Shown piece by piece: positions 13,622 through 24,924 of a DNA stretch of 64,000 nucleotides. Position 1 is the stretch's first letter, and each line of letters opens with the position of its first letter. The stretch comes from Sipunculus nudus (lineage: Eukaryota; Annelida; Sipuncula; Golfingiida; Sipunculidae). Under the pieces are notes generated by a model that saw only the letters and a list, made by a program, of their open reading frames with translations, was not told where the DNA came from and ran no database searches. The stretch covers positions 39,412,862 to 39,476,861 of the forward strand of contig CM049307.1 of the NCBI GenBank assembly GCA_026874595.1, read 5' to 3'. The position numbers and the translations under genes were made by a program.

Positions 13622-15417
13622 TTAGCGAACCTGTGAACTTGTGCGATGGTTTGGCGTCGTCTGTCGTCTGTACGTTACCCCATACTATCTCAAAATCGAC
13701 AGGAGCTGTCATCACCAAATTTTATGCAAACAGTTTTTCATCTCAAAACTATCGGATTTTGCTATCTGCATTTATTTAGATTTTATAGGGAAAAAGCGAG
13801 AAAAAAAATCTTTAAAAATCTTCTTTTCCGAAACTGCCCAACCATATTGTTCAATATTCCACAGGAGTATAATCTCTAAAACTATCTCTCTCCAGTTTGT
13901 TCGAATGGTTCCTGTTCGGTGAGTTTTTGCCGAGTTACAGGAAGCTGAATTAAGTCATTTGGCCAATAATGGATATAAAAATTACAGTTTCAAAAATGGC
14001 TGGAGCTACCTTCACCAGATTTTATGCAAATGTTGGTCACATGACTCATATATGAATTTTAAGTATTGGTGGAGCCACCTGCATCAATCTTTTCTGTACG
14101 AGGGTCATCAGTCATCAGTACATTAACACATAATTTCTCAGGAATAGCAGGAGCTAGAATCAAGCAAAATTTATGCAAAAATGTGTCACATAACAAATGT
14201 GGGATTGAGCGTTTTCTGGCGCCAACTGCATTAAATTACATATTACGAAGAAAAGATGAAAAAAAAACTTTGAAAATCCTCTTCTCAGAAATGATTCAGT
14301 CAAATGGTTAAATGATCACAGAGATAGGCTCTCTCCAGTTTGTTCAAATGGTTTGGATTCGTTGAATTTTAGCGGAGTTACAGGAATTGGAACTCAGTCA
14401 TTTGGCCAATTAAGCATACTGACATAACAGAATCGACAGGAGCTAGCATCACCAAATTTTTGTGCAAATGTTGGTCACATGAGTCATATTTGAAATTGCA
14501 GTTTTTTTGTGCCATCTACATCAACCTGTTTTTTTTTACGGACAAAAACCTCATAATTTTAAAAATGGTTTCTGATGAAACTGTCAAGCTGAATCATTTA
14601 ATTTTTCACAAGAATTATCTTAGGGCAGGGTTCTTTCATTTGTATAAGAATTTATTAAGTTAATTTATATTTGGTAGAGACAAAGAAAGCTGCATGAAAT
14701 TGGTCTTGTGGCCAGTGAGCCTATTTTACACTGAGGACTGCAATAGTCTTCTTCTGTAAAACTGTTGTTTCAACTTCTGTAACACTGCACAAAAATGATT
14801 CTTAGGAGGCCTTTGTTCAAGTTTACTGAAATTATTGTTGGCAGAATTATTGGACTTTTCACATTAAAAGGACTATAAATATATTATAATTCTAAACAAT
14901 TTTATAAACCAATCTTATGGATATGTCAGCTTGAAAAAAAAGCATTGTAGCCAAAGTCTTTCGGTATGTGTAAACAGATTTACCAACAGGCCATTATTGT
15001 GTATGTATCTATAAATAGCTTAGCAGACTGCCAACTATTTCAGATTTGGCAACAGGCCAAAGGTCAGTCTGGACCTATTTATAGCTTTGGCAGACTGCCA
15101 AATTTGTCAGATTATGCAACAGGTCAAGAGTTCATTCAGTGCAGCCAGATGCAGGTCAAGAGTTTACTCAATGCAGTAGCTGCAGAATGCAATTCGTTCT
15201 GGTTCCATCGGAGGCAACTGCCTTCCTCATATAAGCCTGGTCAGCCAAGTGCACCTAACTCAAGAGAAGTTTGATATATTGGCCTAAATTTTGACCTGTC
15301 CATGAATCTTTGATGGCTTTCTCGTTCACAAGACTGGTGGCGCCACCTACAATGACTTTTGCACAGTGTATGTCCATGTTTATTTCTCAGGAGGGGTTTG
15401 ATATTTTTACAAAACGG
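13622..15417 (+). mobile_element. Helentron-like family H3, truncated copy
   Basis: Begins GTTAGCGAACCTGTGAAC, the same 5' end as the full copy at 48852, and continues with TGCGATGGTTTGGCGTCGTC and tandemly related modules built around CACCAAATTTTATGCAAA. It shares with that copy the GGCAGACTGCCAA block and the closing CTCGTTCACA block with a GGTGGCGCCACC palindrome (15336-15347). The 3' inverted repeat and hairpin seen at 51.5 kb are missing, so the copy is 3'-truncated. Short open frames inside it are not genes. Confidence 0.7.
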
Positions 15418-15699
15418 GCCCCATCCCGTATGCTGATAAACAGTAATACAGGGATGGGATTTGTGTAATTAAATAGTTTTGGTAGCGTGGCTGAATTTAC
15501 AAATACTCCTCCATGCATACAACAGAGAATATGGACTAAAGCAGATGAAGGTCAATTAGTGGCCACAAGAATTTATTTAGACAGAACTACGTAAAATACA
15601 ACTAGAGGCCCCATGAACTAACTATGATTACATAAAGTATATATACTGATCTAATGAAGAACTACACCAAGTTGTCAATGATACTCTGGCCCTTTTTCT

Positions 15700-16030
15700 T
15701 AGCTTCTGTAAAACAAAAGGCTCGCTGTGATTCAGGGAGACAGGGCTCAGCACGTCTGCCCCGCTCTGTATCCCCAAACCGAGAGAGAGGGCAAGGCTGA
15801 AACAGACACCAGCTTTACCCGGGTCAAATTTCGGTCCTGCATCACCAGCTCTGTTGTCAATCCAGAGCAGCATCTATGGCATCATTGCCAAGGGAACCTC
15901 CCCTGGTTGCCTTGACGTCATAGGGTGTTCCCCCTGTAATACCAGGGGTAGGGCATTCGTGTAACAATATATATCAGCCTGAAATAGGGCATATATAAAA
16001 ACAATTGGTTCCTTTAGCGCGCCTGTGCAC
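15700..16030 (+). promoter_or_regulatory. Possible internal promoter in PDZ intron 1
   Basis: A GC-richer, apparently single-copy block between repeats. It has a perfect TGACGTCA at 15913-15920, X-box-like GTTGCC/GGGAAC half-sites just before it, and TATATAAAA at 15992-16000. This spacing suits a core promoter with a start near 16.02 kb, upstream of PDZ exon 2. The motifs are seen directly and function is inferred. No matching first coding exon was identified. Confidence 0.3.
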
Positions 16031-16229
16031 AAGTGATGTTGCGCCTAATTTGGCAATCACGTGTATGTATGGGCATTATTCCAGGGGAAATCGGGGATTC
16101 AGAGGGCGTACGTATAATGGTTTGTTAATAGGATTGCGTGGATGGAGAAGGTAATCCAGAAATTTTAATTAAGAGAACGATAAGGGAGATGGAGCGAGTG
16201 GTGTTAATTTACATTTTAGCTCCGGAAAA

Positions 16230-16366
16230 AAACCTACGCCCTTCGTTCAATCTCTGATGCCCCTATGTTCAATCTCTGATGCCCCTCAAAAAACCTACGC
16301 CCTTCGTTCAATCTCTGATGCCCCTAAAAAACTACGCCCTTCGTTTAATCTCTTACGCCCCTGTAA
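16230..16366 (+). repeat. Short tandem repeat, about 40-bp unit
   Basis: About three to four imperfect copies of a unit with CTACGCCCTTCGTTCAATCT followed by CTGATGCCCC. The unit lengths vary because some copies lack the CTACGCCC part. Non-coding minisatellite-like sequence. Confidence 0.8.
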
Positions 16367-17112
16367 GGCGTACCGCCCTTTTATCCCAAACAACCCGTAT
16401 GAAACATCACCATTTCTCATGCAGCACCGGTTCTCATGTAACCTCCTTGGTTCTACTTGTATGGATGGACTGGAGCAAGGCGTTAATATAAACTTGATTA
16501 GCTTAGCGCGGAGGCAGAGTTCGCCAGTGGTACATGTAAACATCCGTTCTGTGTTGATTTTAGGCACCATTGTGTTTATGTTGACCCGGACACCAAACGT
16601 GGATACACAGGACAGACTTAATATTTAGTGTGGAAAGCAATTGCACTGTCTGACACTGCCATACTGATAATGTCACAAGCCGGTTTGACACGTGAGCCCG
16701 GTCTGATATGTATACAATATATGTATATCGTTAAATATAATTGCATGAGCCAACATCTAAAATGCACAAGCATTTATGAAAAGACACAGTAGGCTTATCC
16801 TTTATCTTAAGTTCCAGTATGCATTTAAACCTGTACGGATAGAGCCTATGCATTGACACTGCATCGGATCGTACTCACAAAAGCTGCATTCTGTTTATGG
16901 AAAATGTGTGAAGAAATGCTTTAGCGTAAAATGCACTTAATTGGCCTTCTAAATACATAATTACATGCTTACATTGCCTTAGTATGTTTGCAGTGAGTTT
17001 AGGCCATTAAACTTTGAGGCAAAAAGAGCATCTGTAAGATATACATATAACTCAAAATTCAAATTAAGAATTATAAAGATAATGCAAGTTTATCTATATA
17101 AACTGAATGTGG

Positions 17113-17155
<43 letters not shown>
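17113..17155. repeat. (TA)n microsatellite
   Basis: Uninterrupted alternating TA of about 43 bases. Similar tracts lie at about 34046-34090, 37650-37691 and 38410-38445, each within or next to a mobile element. Confidence 0.95.
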
Positions 17156-17157
<2 letters not shown>

Positions 17158-17610
17158 GTCGACAGTATAATAATTCCTGTAAAGCTTTTTTTCGTGCACT
17201 TCGACGAAGTACGTTTAAAATAAACATGCATACTAAAACGGAACTGACTGCCATTATTTCAGCGCAATTATTTAAGATTATTGTTAACTTTCGTGACAGC
17301 AGGCTATATTGTTACATGATAATATATATTGAAATAACCAAGGTATCACGAATCACGCCATTCAGCCTGTGAAATAACCACGTGACGCCTGTAGAGTTCT
17401 GTCAGTGGGTTCACACACGGATCACATATTGTGCCTGTGTGACAAACCAGTGTTTATTCGGTTGAGCTGCAAACGTTTTTGCCCACCGGTTTTCAAATCT
17501 GGAAAACTGCTCTTGCTTATATAAGGTGATATTGTTCACGCGTGATCGTCAAAACACATAGAAAACCAATCTTCTCACATGTACAATGTCACTCATGCAG
17601 TCATATCAAT

Positions 17611-18152
17611 TATAGTCCGTTTCATCCCCTCATGTCCACCTGTTTTTTGCTATGAAAATTTTTAATAGGAACATTTCAAGGGAAACAATTATAGTGTAAA
17701 GGAGAGGATTACAGAACCTAATTTTCAACAAGGTAACTAAATTCCTACCTTATACCTTATTTGATTAACAGAATTTTCTGAAAATATGAGAAATCAGTCT
17801 ACATTTTACAACATATGAGACCCACTTATGGCGGTCAAGGTCATTGGTCACATGCAAAAACAGCCTCAGCTGACAGCTGCTGATTGGATGATCTCATGTA
17901 AACACTCTAAAAAATATAAACAGCTAAAACAAAGATGGCTACTTATGGAGGGACACACCACATCTGCCAGATCATGATAAAGAGACTAAAATGTTGTGAA
18001 ACATAAATGGGGGATTTATTGTAAAATTCTTAACTGCCATATTAGGTTGTCACTTCCATATGTTGTTTTCTTGGAAAATATTGAAAAATATTAACTTTTA
18101 AGTAAATCATCTACAAAAACAGGTGGACAGCAGGTGGTGAAATGGACTATAG
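17611..18152 (+). mobile_element. MITE, copy 2 of 3 (most intact)
   Basis: About 540 bp with terminal inverted repeats of roughly 37 bp. The left end begins TATAGTCCGTTTCATC, and the right end reads GGTGGTGAAATGGACTATA, its imperfect inverse. Both inner ends carry TCCACCTGTTTTT. The flanking and terminal TA suggests a TA target, but TA in the ends makes the exact boundary uncertain. Non-coding. The superfamily is not clear (a Tc1/mariner-type TA target is possible). Confidence 0.8.
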
Positions 18153-18927
18153 CACGTGTTTTTTTAGTATTATATGTTTCATGGACAAGATGGGTAATAT
18201 GTTTCATGAAAACTCATACATCGGCTTGACAATGACCAGCGGAACAGTAATCAGTGAAATGATTAATTGATAATGTACGTGAAACCGCCAATGATTACAG
18301 AAAAAAGAGATTCTTCGTTTCTTGCTATGGGTTCATAACTGAATTGGAGATTGGAGCCCGGGTCCCTGTTCTGATATTCTCAGCCCTGCACCAAGGCAAT
18401 TTACAACTTTTAACATTTATCAGGAGGAACTGCACGCCGATATGATATAAACATGCGTTTAAGAGTTTCTTTAATTTCGCCCAGCTCGTGTTAAGATTAC
18501 ACCTCCCTGAATCATTTCCACTCGATGGACGATATGGACCTTTATATACATGTGTGTTATTCCAATGACTTACAATCTTCTCAAACATTTCAATGTTTTC
18601 ACATGCGAACTTTTATAGCTCTTGATTTAATCGCTTGTTTTGGCCATGCCTGAAAGTAAACGTATAATTAATACTCAATTGAGTGAGAATTTTATATTAA
18701 ATAAAATCCGAATATAAGACAGTGCACCGGTCTGGATATTTGTAGTTCTTATAGTTTCAGTATAAAAACAAAATATTTATATCTTTCTTATATGTCATCC
18801 TTCTTATAGTTTTTATATGACGTTAGAAAGGACTTGCGTGATAAATACATATACTATCATAATAATATTACCGTATTTGCGTTTTATATAATACAGTATG
18901 TTAACATTTAAATATTTGTTACTTTAG

Positions 18928-19079
18928 GTATCCCAGAACAGTGTGGCCTGGAAGGCGGGGTTGAGGCCTGGAGATGGCATCCTTCAGATCTGCAGCACTC
19001 CCACCCGCGGCATGAGACACGACCAGGCCAAGATGGAGATTATCAGAGCCGGAAATGACGTCGACTTCATTGTTCAAAG
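18928..19079 (+). CDS. PDZ (ALP/Enigma/Zasp-type) protein, exon 2
   Basis: Acceptor ACTTTAG|GTATCC and donor CAAAG|GTGGCC. 152 nt, entered in phase 0 and left in phase 2. Encodes residues 35 to 84 plus two bases of codon 85. It supplies the rest of the PDZ fold: SVAWKAGLRPGDGIL at about 39-53, the usual xAxxAGLxxGDxIL turn, and the alpha-B helix starting with His at about 65 in MRHDQAKMEII. His at that place is the hallmark of class I PDZ ligand binding. It ends in the last strand FIVQR. The exon is markedly GC-richer than the DNA around it. Confidence 0.9.
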
Positions 19080-19609
19080 GTGGCCGCCATCTTGATTGTC
19101 TATTCTTTTGACACCAAATACAAAATACAGCAGAACTCATTTCTCGAAATTTTCTAAATAAAGCTGTTAAGGTCATGTGTTTGGTGACGTCATCGAACTA
19201 TCAAATTTTCCGTCAAATATGCTTTTTGCAGTAAAATTGCAATTTTGGTTACCTTCCGCAAAATGGCATTACTCATACTTAATTTTTCCTTTGATTCAAG
19301 TTTCATGAAGATTTATTTTATGGGTAAAAAAAGTGTGCAAGTTGATGGAATCATCAAGTAACCTGGATATTGGAAGAAGAACAATAAGGACGGACAATCG
19401 GTAAAAAAAGCAAATTTTTGGCAGGTCACCTGTACTGGTGCGAGTGCGTGTCAACCAGTTTTGCTTTATCAGCTTTCAGTAGTACAACGTACAGCACCAC
19501 CTCGAGTTAACCAGATAATCAGGCATGCAATTTGTCACTTTAAGAAAACCTCATCATATAAAACGCTGATACATTGTAGGCCTACTATAATTATTGCGTT
19601 TTCTTTCAG

Positions 19610-19797
19610 GGCAGCTATTGACGTTGGCGCGACCCCTGAGCAGATGGCGCCACCTGCCGCCCAGCCAGTGCGCGCCCAGCAGCAGCAGCAGCAGCCTCGG
19701 GCGGAGATCGTAGAGGAGACGTCTCCCTGGAAGAGCGAGGAACACACACACACTACGCAGTCCAGGTCGTTCAGGATTCTCCAGAGCCATCTGGAAG
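19610..19797 (+). CDS. PDZ (ALP/Enigma/Zasp-type) protein, exon 3 (linker)
   Basis: Acceptor TTCTTTCAG|GGCAGC and donor GGAAG|GTGAGA. 188 nt that complete R85 and run to E147, leaving one base of the next codon. The linker is rich in Pro, Ala and Gln with a six-Gln run. It ends with the SPWKSEEHTHTTQSRSFRIL segment, followed by QSHLE. The QSRSFRIL stretch is like the conserved segment downstream of the ZM motif in LDB3/ZASP and PDLIM proteins, by memory of those sequences. This supports a PDZ-LIM family gene. LIM domains would normally follow in long isoforms, and none were found in this window. Confidence 0.85.
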
Positions 19798-20220
19798 GTG
19801 AGATCTGATGATCATTCAGACACAGCTTTCGGTTATGTATGTTGTCCTAGGGAGAAGGCGACTAGAATGTGTTCTGCATGCTTCAGTTGGGTGCTGCATG
19901 TTTGTTCCTTAACATTTTTCAGCTCATAATATCGGTCACAAGCTTGGCACAATAGGAGGAGTGGGGTGTTGTGGGTATAAGCACTAGAGGACTCCTCCCC
20001 CGACCGTCATTTTAGCATAACTAATCGTTCATGAAACTAGTTATCCTTATTGTGAGTGCCCATTTACCAATGCCGTTATCTGCTCTTAAATGCATGCCTT
20101 AAATATGACTTTTCAAACAATTCGTATCGTCCAGCTTCCACTGGTAACAATAAAAAAAACCTGGTACGGGTGTATGAAGTAAAGGTGCGACTTATCAACT
20201 TCTTGATTATTAAAATATCT

Positions 20221-22128
20221 TGCCACAAAGTGGCCGGGGCATATAGTTTTACCCATGTCCGTCATTCCGTCCTTCCGTCATTCCAAAATCAAACAGTTGT
20301 ACGGACTATTTTTCGCAATGCCTGCAGATATTGGCCTGATTTTTGGTGTGTGGGCAGATAATGACCAGTTACAGATCGAGTTTGCGTTTCGTCCCGGTTG
20401 ACTTTTTTGACAGTTTTTACGGCTCCTTAACATAGAAAATTTCATGAAAAATAGAAATTTTCATGACAAATACACATGTATGGACTTTTTTTCGCAATGC
20501 CTGCAGATATTGGCCTGATTTTTGGTGTGTTGGCAGATAATGACCAGCAACAGATCGAGTTGGCGTTTCGTACTGGTTGACCTACTTTTGACCGTTGTAC
20601 TGCTCCTGAACATAGAAAATTTCATGAAAAATAAAAATTTTCATAACAAATGCATATGAACGGACTTTTTTTTCGCAGTGCCTGCAGATCCTGGCCTGAT
20701 TTTCGGTGTGTGGGCAGATAATGACCAGTTACAGATCGAGTTTGCATTTTGTTCCAGTTGACCTACTTTTGACCGTTTGACAGTGCTCTAACATAGAAAA
20801 TTTCATGAAAAATAAAAATTTTCATGAGAGATGTGCATGTACAGCCTTTTTAGCCCTCAGCTCATAGGCTGATGGGCTATAGTCGTCACCCATGCTGTCC
20901 GGCTGTCTGTCCGTCCGTCCGTCCGTCCGTCCGTCTGTCCATCAAGTGTCTGTCCTGTGTCCGTTAACTTTTACCTTGTGAGCGGGATATCTCTAAAAGG
21001 ATTCACCGTCGGAATTTTATATCATCAGTGGAGATGTTTATCGATAAAATCTCGGTCAAGTTCGAAGATGGGTGACCTTGACCCATTTTTCTACATTTTA
21101 GAGCTGATTATAGAAAAACACTCAGAAGCTTATATCTCAGGAACCATTGTGTTGTTTTTCACAAAACTTACTATGATAATTGGGACTGATGGTATGTACG
21201 TTCTACACAATTTTAGTGGTGCCACCTGCAATTTCTGATTTTTTTTATCAATTTTTATTGTATTTTTAAATTTTGGCCATGTGAGTGGGATATCTCTAAA
21301 AGGATTCAACGTTGGAATTCAATTTCATCAGTGAATTTGTATATCAACAAAACCTTGGTCAAGTTGGAAGATGGGTGACCTTGACCTATTTTTCTTTGTT
21401 TTAAAGCTGATTATACAAAAACACTCAGAAGCATATATCTCAGGAAGCATTGTGGATTTTCACAAAACATACTATGATCATTTGGAATTATTGTTTGTAC
21501 GTGCTGCACAATTTTGGTGGCACCACCCACAATTTCTGATTTTTTAATGAATTTCAATCGGATTTTTCAATTTTGGCCTTTTGTGAAGATATCTCCAAAG
21601 GTATTCAACACAGGAACTTCATTTCTTCTGTGCTATTGCATGATATTTACAAAATCTTGGTCAAGTTCAAAGATGGGTGATCTTGACCTACTTTTCAAGG
21701 TCACAGAGCTTAGAATAGAAAAAAAAAACTTAGGAGCTTATTTCTCAGGGCGCATTTGGTGGATTATCAGGAAATATGGTACATACCTCTCCAATTTAAG
21801 TTTATAACTGATTATCAGCTTTTGCTAATATTCTAGTTCGCAATGCAATGCTTACAGATACTGGCCTGTTGTTTGGTCTGTGGGCGCATAATGACGAGTT
21901 CGCGTTTCGTCCCAGTTGACCTATTTTTGACCATATGACAGATCCTGACAGGCCTAATTTTTTGTGTGATGCTTGTTAATGACCCGTTACAGATCGAGTT
22001 TGCATTTTGCCCTCGTTGACCGACTTTTGATTAATGACAGCTCCTGAACTTTAAAAAATTGACAAAATTTATCAAATTTTTCTAATTTGCACCAGGCGGG
22101 GGCATTCGTGTCGTTCCGACACATCTAG
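20221..22128 (+). mobile_element. Helentron-like family H1, copy 1
   Basis: Starts CCACAAAGTGGCCGGGGC followed by ATATAGTTTTACCC, and ends with GGCGGGGGCATTC, hairpin GTGTCGTTCCGACAC (22108-22122) and ATCTAG before T. The 5' motif of the family (ATGCCCCCACC, complete in the 57.1 kb copy) recurs inverted as GGCGGGGGCAT near the 3' end. Inside are three units of about 180 bp (CCTGCAG at 20321, 20500, 20681). These are followed by a second head hairpin at about 20855-20880, a (GTCC)n tract at about 20905-20940 and about three units of roughly 300 bp. No ORF for a Rep-helicase, so non-autonomous. Confidence 0.75.
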
Positions 22129-22527
22129 TTTTGAACTTGTTTTAATGAAATCATCGTTTCATTGCAAGGACTGACCGCGTGCATGTGTTCTATCGAGCTC
22201 CGTTTTGAATAACTTTCGTGACCTTATCGATTCACAAAGTCTGCCCACACATTGGGGAGCGAACAGGAATTTAAATCAAGCAACGGCATGACCTATGCTT
22301 CATTCACCCACAACCTATAAAATTTATGGAAATATTACCGAAAAGTCTTTCTTTATAGTTTAGCCCTTCTTGTAACATTAGCTCGAATAAATGTCTCAAT
22401 TCAATCAAAAATTAAAGTAAAAAATTAGGTAGAATCGAACTTATTTTGGATACATTGTAGTGATGGGTTTAACTGGTTTAATAGTAAATTCAATGATGTA
22501 CACACCCACACATACACACTTTCTCTC

Positions 22528-22530
<3 letters not shown>

Positions 22531-22567
<37 letters not shown>
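22531..22567. repeat. (CT)n microsatellite
   Basis: Pure CT dinucleotide run, preceded by interrupted CT and CA repeats from about 22502. Confidence 0.95.
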
Positions 22568-22574
<7 letters not shown>

Positions 22575-23082
22575 CATAGATCACCATACTTTATTACAAG
22601 TAATCCATAATTTGTGAGTACGAGTATTAGGGGAAAATGGTATTAAAGCTACGATACATAATGCTTTAAATATTGCAGATAACAAGTCTACATTATGAAC
22701 AATATTGTTTATATAAATAATGTTTATGTTGTGCTGGCATTCGACAACTGCGGTCAGAGAACTGGAAATCATGTAGATAAGCGAAGGGAATTCGAGCTAT
22801 GTAGAATTTATTGACTGCCGAGTACTTACTAATCGAATACACTATTGTGTCAGTAAACACATTCTGCATACTTCCCATGTTTTCATGTCTGACATGTAAT
22901 TACACGGCACCTTTACACACAACAATGTATATCACGTATCGTGTTTGGGTGTACCGGTACGTTTGTGTATGGGTCAATATTTTGTATACTATGTGTGACA
23001 TTAGAGAAAGGTAGACTGAATGGTACAATAACAAACGGTCTTATCACTATTCAGATGCTAGCTGTCCCGTCTGACTTCACAG

Positions 23083-23129
23083 CAGCGCAACAACAGCCTG
23101 TTCTGTCACCGGGTGCCTACTTGCTATAA
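23083..23129 (+). CDS. Candidate short last exon of the PDZ gene
   Basis: After the acceptor CTGACTTCACAG the frame needed by exon 3 (one base carried over) gives Ala then AQQQPVLSPGAYLL and stop TAA at 23127-23129. This would close a 162-residue protein with a PDZ domain, a linker and no LIM domain. The block is GC-richer than its surroundings, and the Gln/Pro composition continues that of exon 3. The phase match alone has a one-in-three chance. No family conservation of this tail is known to me, so it stays a candidate. Confidence 0.3.
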
Positions 23130-23143
23130 TGTTTTAATATTAT

Positions 23144-23345
23144 AGCTCACTGACAGACGTTATTTGAGCTATAATTCGTCCACCGTCCGTCTGTCATTTC
23201 GTTGTACCGTTAACAGTGCACCATTTGTAACCCTTGGACCAAAGAGCCTGTCATTAAAAGAGGTTCCAGGTAAACATCCATAAAAATTCGAAAATAGGTC
23301 ACGGTGACCTATTTTCTACGGACTGCTGGGTAAACACAAACAGAC
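23144..23345 (+). repeat. H2-family repeat fragment
   Basis: Begins AGCTCACTGACAGACGTTAT and pairs with the TTGAGCTATA that follows (a decayed head hairpin), then CGTCCACCGTCCGTCTGTC. It contains one monomer with the palindrome AGGTCACGGTGACCT at 23296-23310, the same motif as the 42-43.6 kb array. Confidence 0.65.
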
Positions 23346-23654
23346 AGACACTACTTAGTATTCAAGGTTGCTGGACTAATATTTTCATTGGATAATATGA
23401 ATCATATACCCCATTTGCATTAACGCTATTAGTACCCAAGTTTAAACGAAATTACTCAGACACGTTACTGACATTTGTGAAACCTCATCATGGTTAGTTT
23501 ATTTTTCTCCTATATATAGGAATGTATTGCTGTGTCCAGTTTAACATTTGGCTTCACCATTACCTGAACATCTCTTCTTCTCCTGCCGTACAGGCCCATC
23601 CAAAAAAAAATAAAACAAATGTGATCCTCTGGTTACAGATTTAGCCCCTTTGTT

Positions 23655-23925
23655 TTTCGCTCAGCTGGCTGTGATCGATCATGCTTTGTCCGTCGTCCGT
23701 CCCCTTCCATCGGGCAGTCTGATTGTCAGGGCACAAATCGCAGAAGCTCCTTACTTCGAGGGAGGTCCTTGACAAATTTTCTTGGACACCTGAAATTAGG
23801 TCACTGCGACGTATACTCTCTGAGCCATTCGGCCTGTTTGTGCAACCCATGATATTAAAAATTTGGTACAAATACTCCAGTACGCAAGTAACGCATGGAA
23901 TGCCATGATTCCTGCCTCGCATGTT
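23655..23925 (+). repeat. H2-family repeat fragment
   Basis: Head CGCTCAGCTGGCTGTGATC, then GTCCGTCGTCCGTCC, GGGCACAAATCG and one monomer with CCTGAAATTAGGTCACTG. Single unit, 3' end missing. Confidence 0.6.
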
Positions 23926-24924
23926 GATAATTGGCAGTTTAATTAGTTCCTGAAGACAAGTGCGTTACCTGTATTTTTTACGCATTGTTACGCATTTAAG
24001 AATTATTCCTAAAATTAAATAATGGGCACCTTTAAGTGGAATGGTTTTGAAGAGTTTTTCATTTCTTCTCCGATTTGAACAATATCATGATCATATTTGA
24101 AGTCTCTGGTTTGTCTTCCTGTCACATACATAACTTTTATATTGTTATTTAGCTATTGTGTTTGGAAACGTGACATCCTAATTGATTTTTAAACAATAAA
24201 TTTCGTTTGGTAATCTAAAACAGTACATTTCCCCAGCCTGATAATATAAGGAGTCACAATACATTTTATCTGATTTCACATTATATTAAAAGCTTAATCA
24301 GATACACTTGTAAAAGGAAGGAGTTTCGAGTTAAACCACGTATATTTATACACTAGTATATTGACGTACGTAACGCGCCAGGTTTTATGGGCTTATACGC
24401 TGAACTTACGAAGATTTCTAATTAGTTAACGAAACATTGACACAGACTAATGTTGTAATAATGAGTCCTGTCAACAACCGAGGTCCAGATAATCACACAG
24501 TTAATACATGCAGTTTACAATTGTTTCATAGTTACCCCGAAAAGTTATAACCACGCATGTTGTTATGTCACAGCAGACCTTTATTTAACATATATACAAT
24601 ATCAATAAAATCTGTCAACTATAACCTGATAAAAGATGATATATAACATCAGTACCAAACGTCCTGGTTGATATGTACTGGGATGTAAAGGTATTGTATA
24701 GCCTTTCAATATTTATGCCAAATGCATAATATAAGACTTTTCTTCTGTAATTATGAATATCCTGATGTATGAAAAATGAAATTTTTGTAGAACTTAACGA
24801 CCACAGGAAATTTCTTTTTTTTCTATGTGCACTGGGATTCCAAGGACCTGCATTTTACAGATTCTAGAGAAACAAGAAATTTCTGTGTCACTGCTGGTTG
24901 AAATATATGCCAAAGATTCCTTTT

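Larger units (their letters stand above)
4194..18927 (+). other. Intron 1 of the PDZ gene (14.7 kb)
   Basis: Bounded by a GT donor at 4194 and the acceptor ACTTTAG at 18921-18927. Besides the repeats listed separately, it holds homopolymer runs (poly-C near 5427-5442 and 13101-13113, poly-G near 10248-10261) and long unique AT-rich stretches. I see no further conserved exon in it. A GC-richer block at 15.7-16.0 kb is listed as a possible internal promoter. Confidence 0.7.

Noticed and set aside
19535-19790. Minus-strand frames opposite the PDZ exon 3, rich in Cys or Leu
   Set aside because: They are the antisense of the CAG/Gln run in a well-supported exon.
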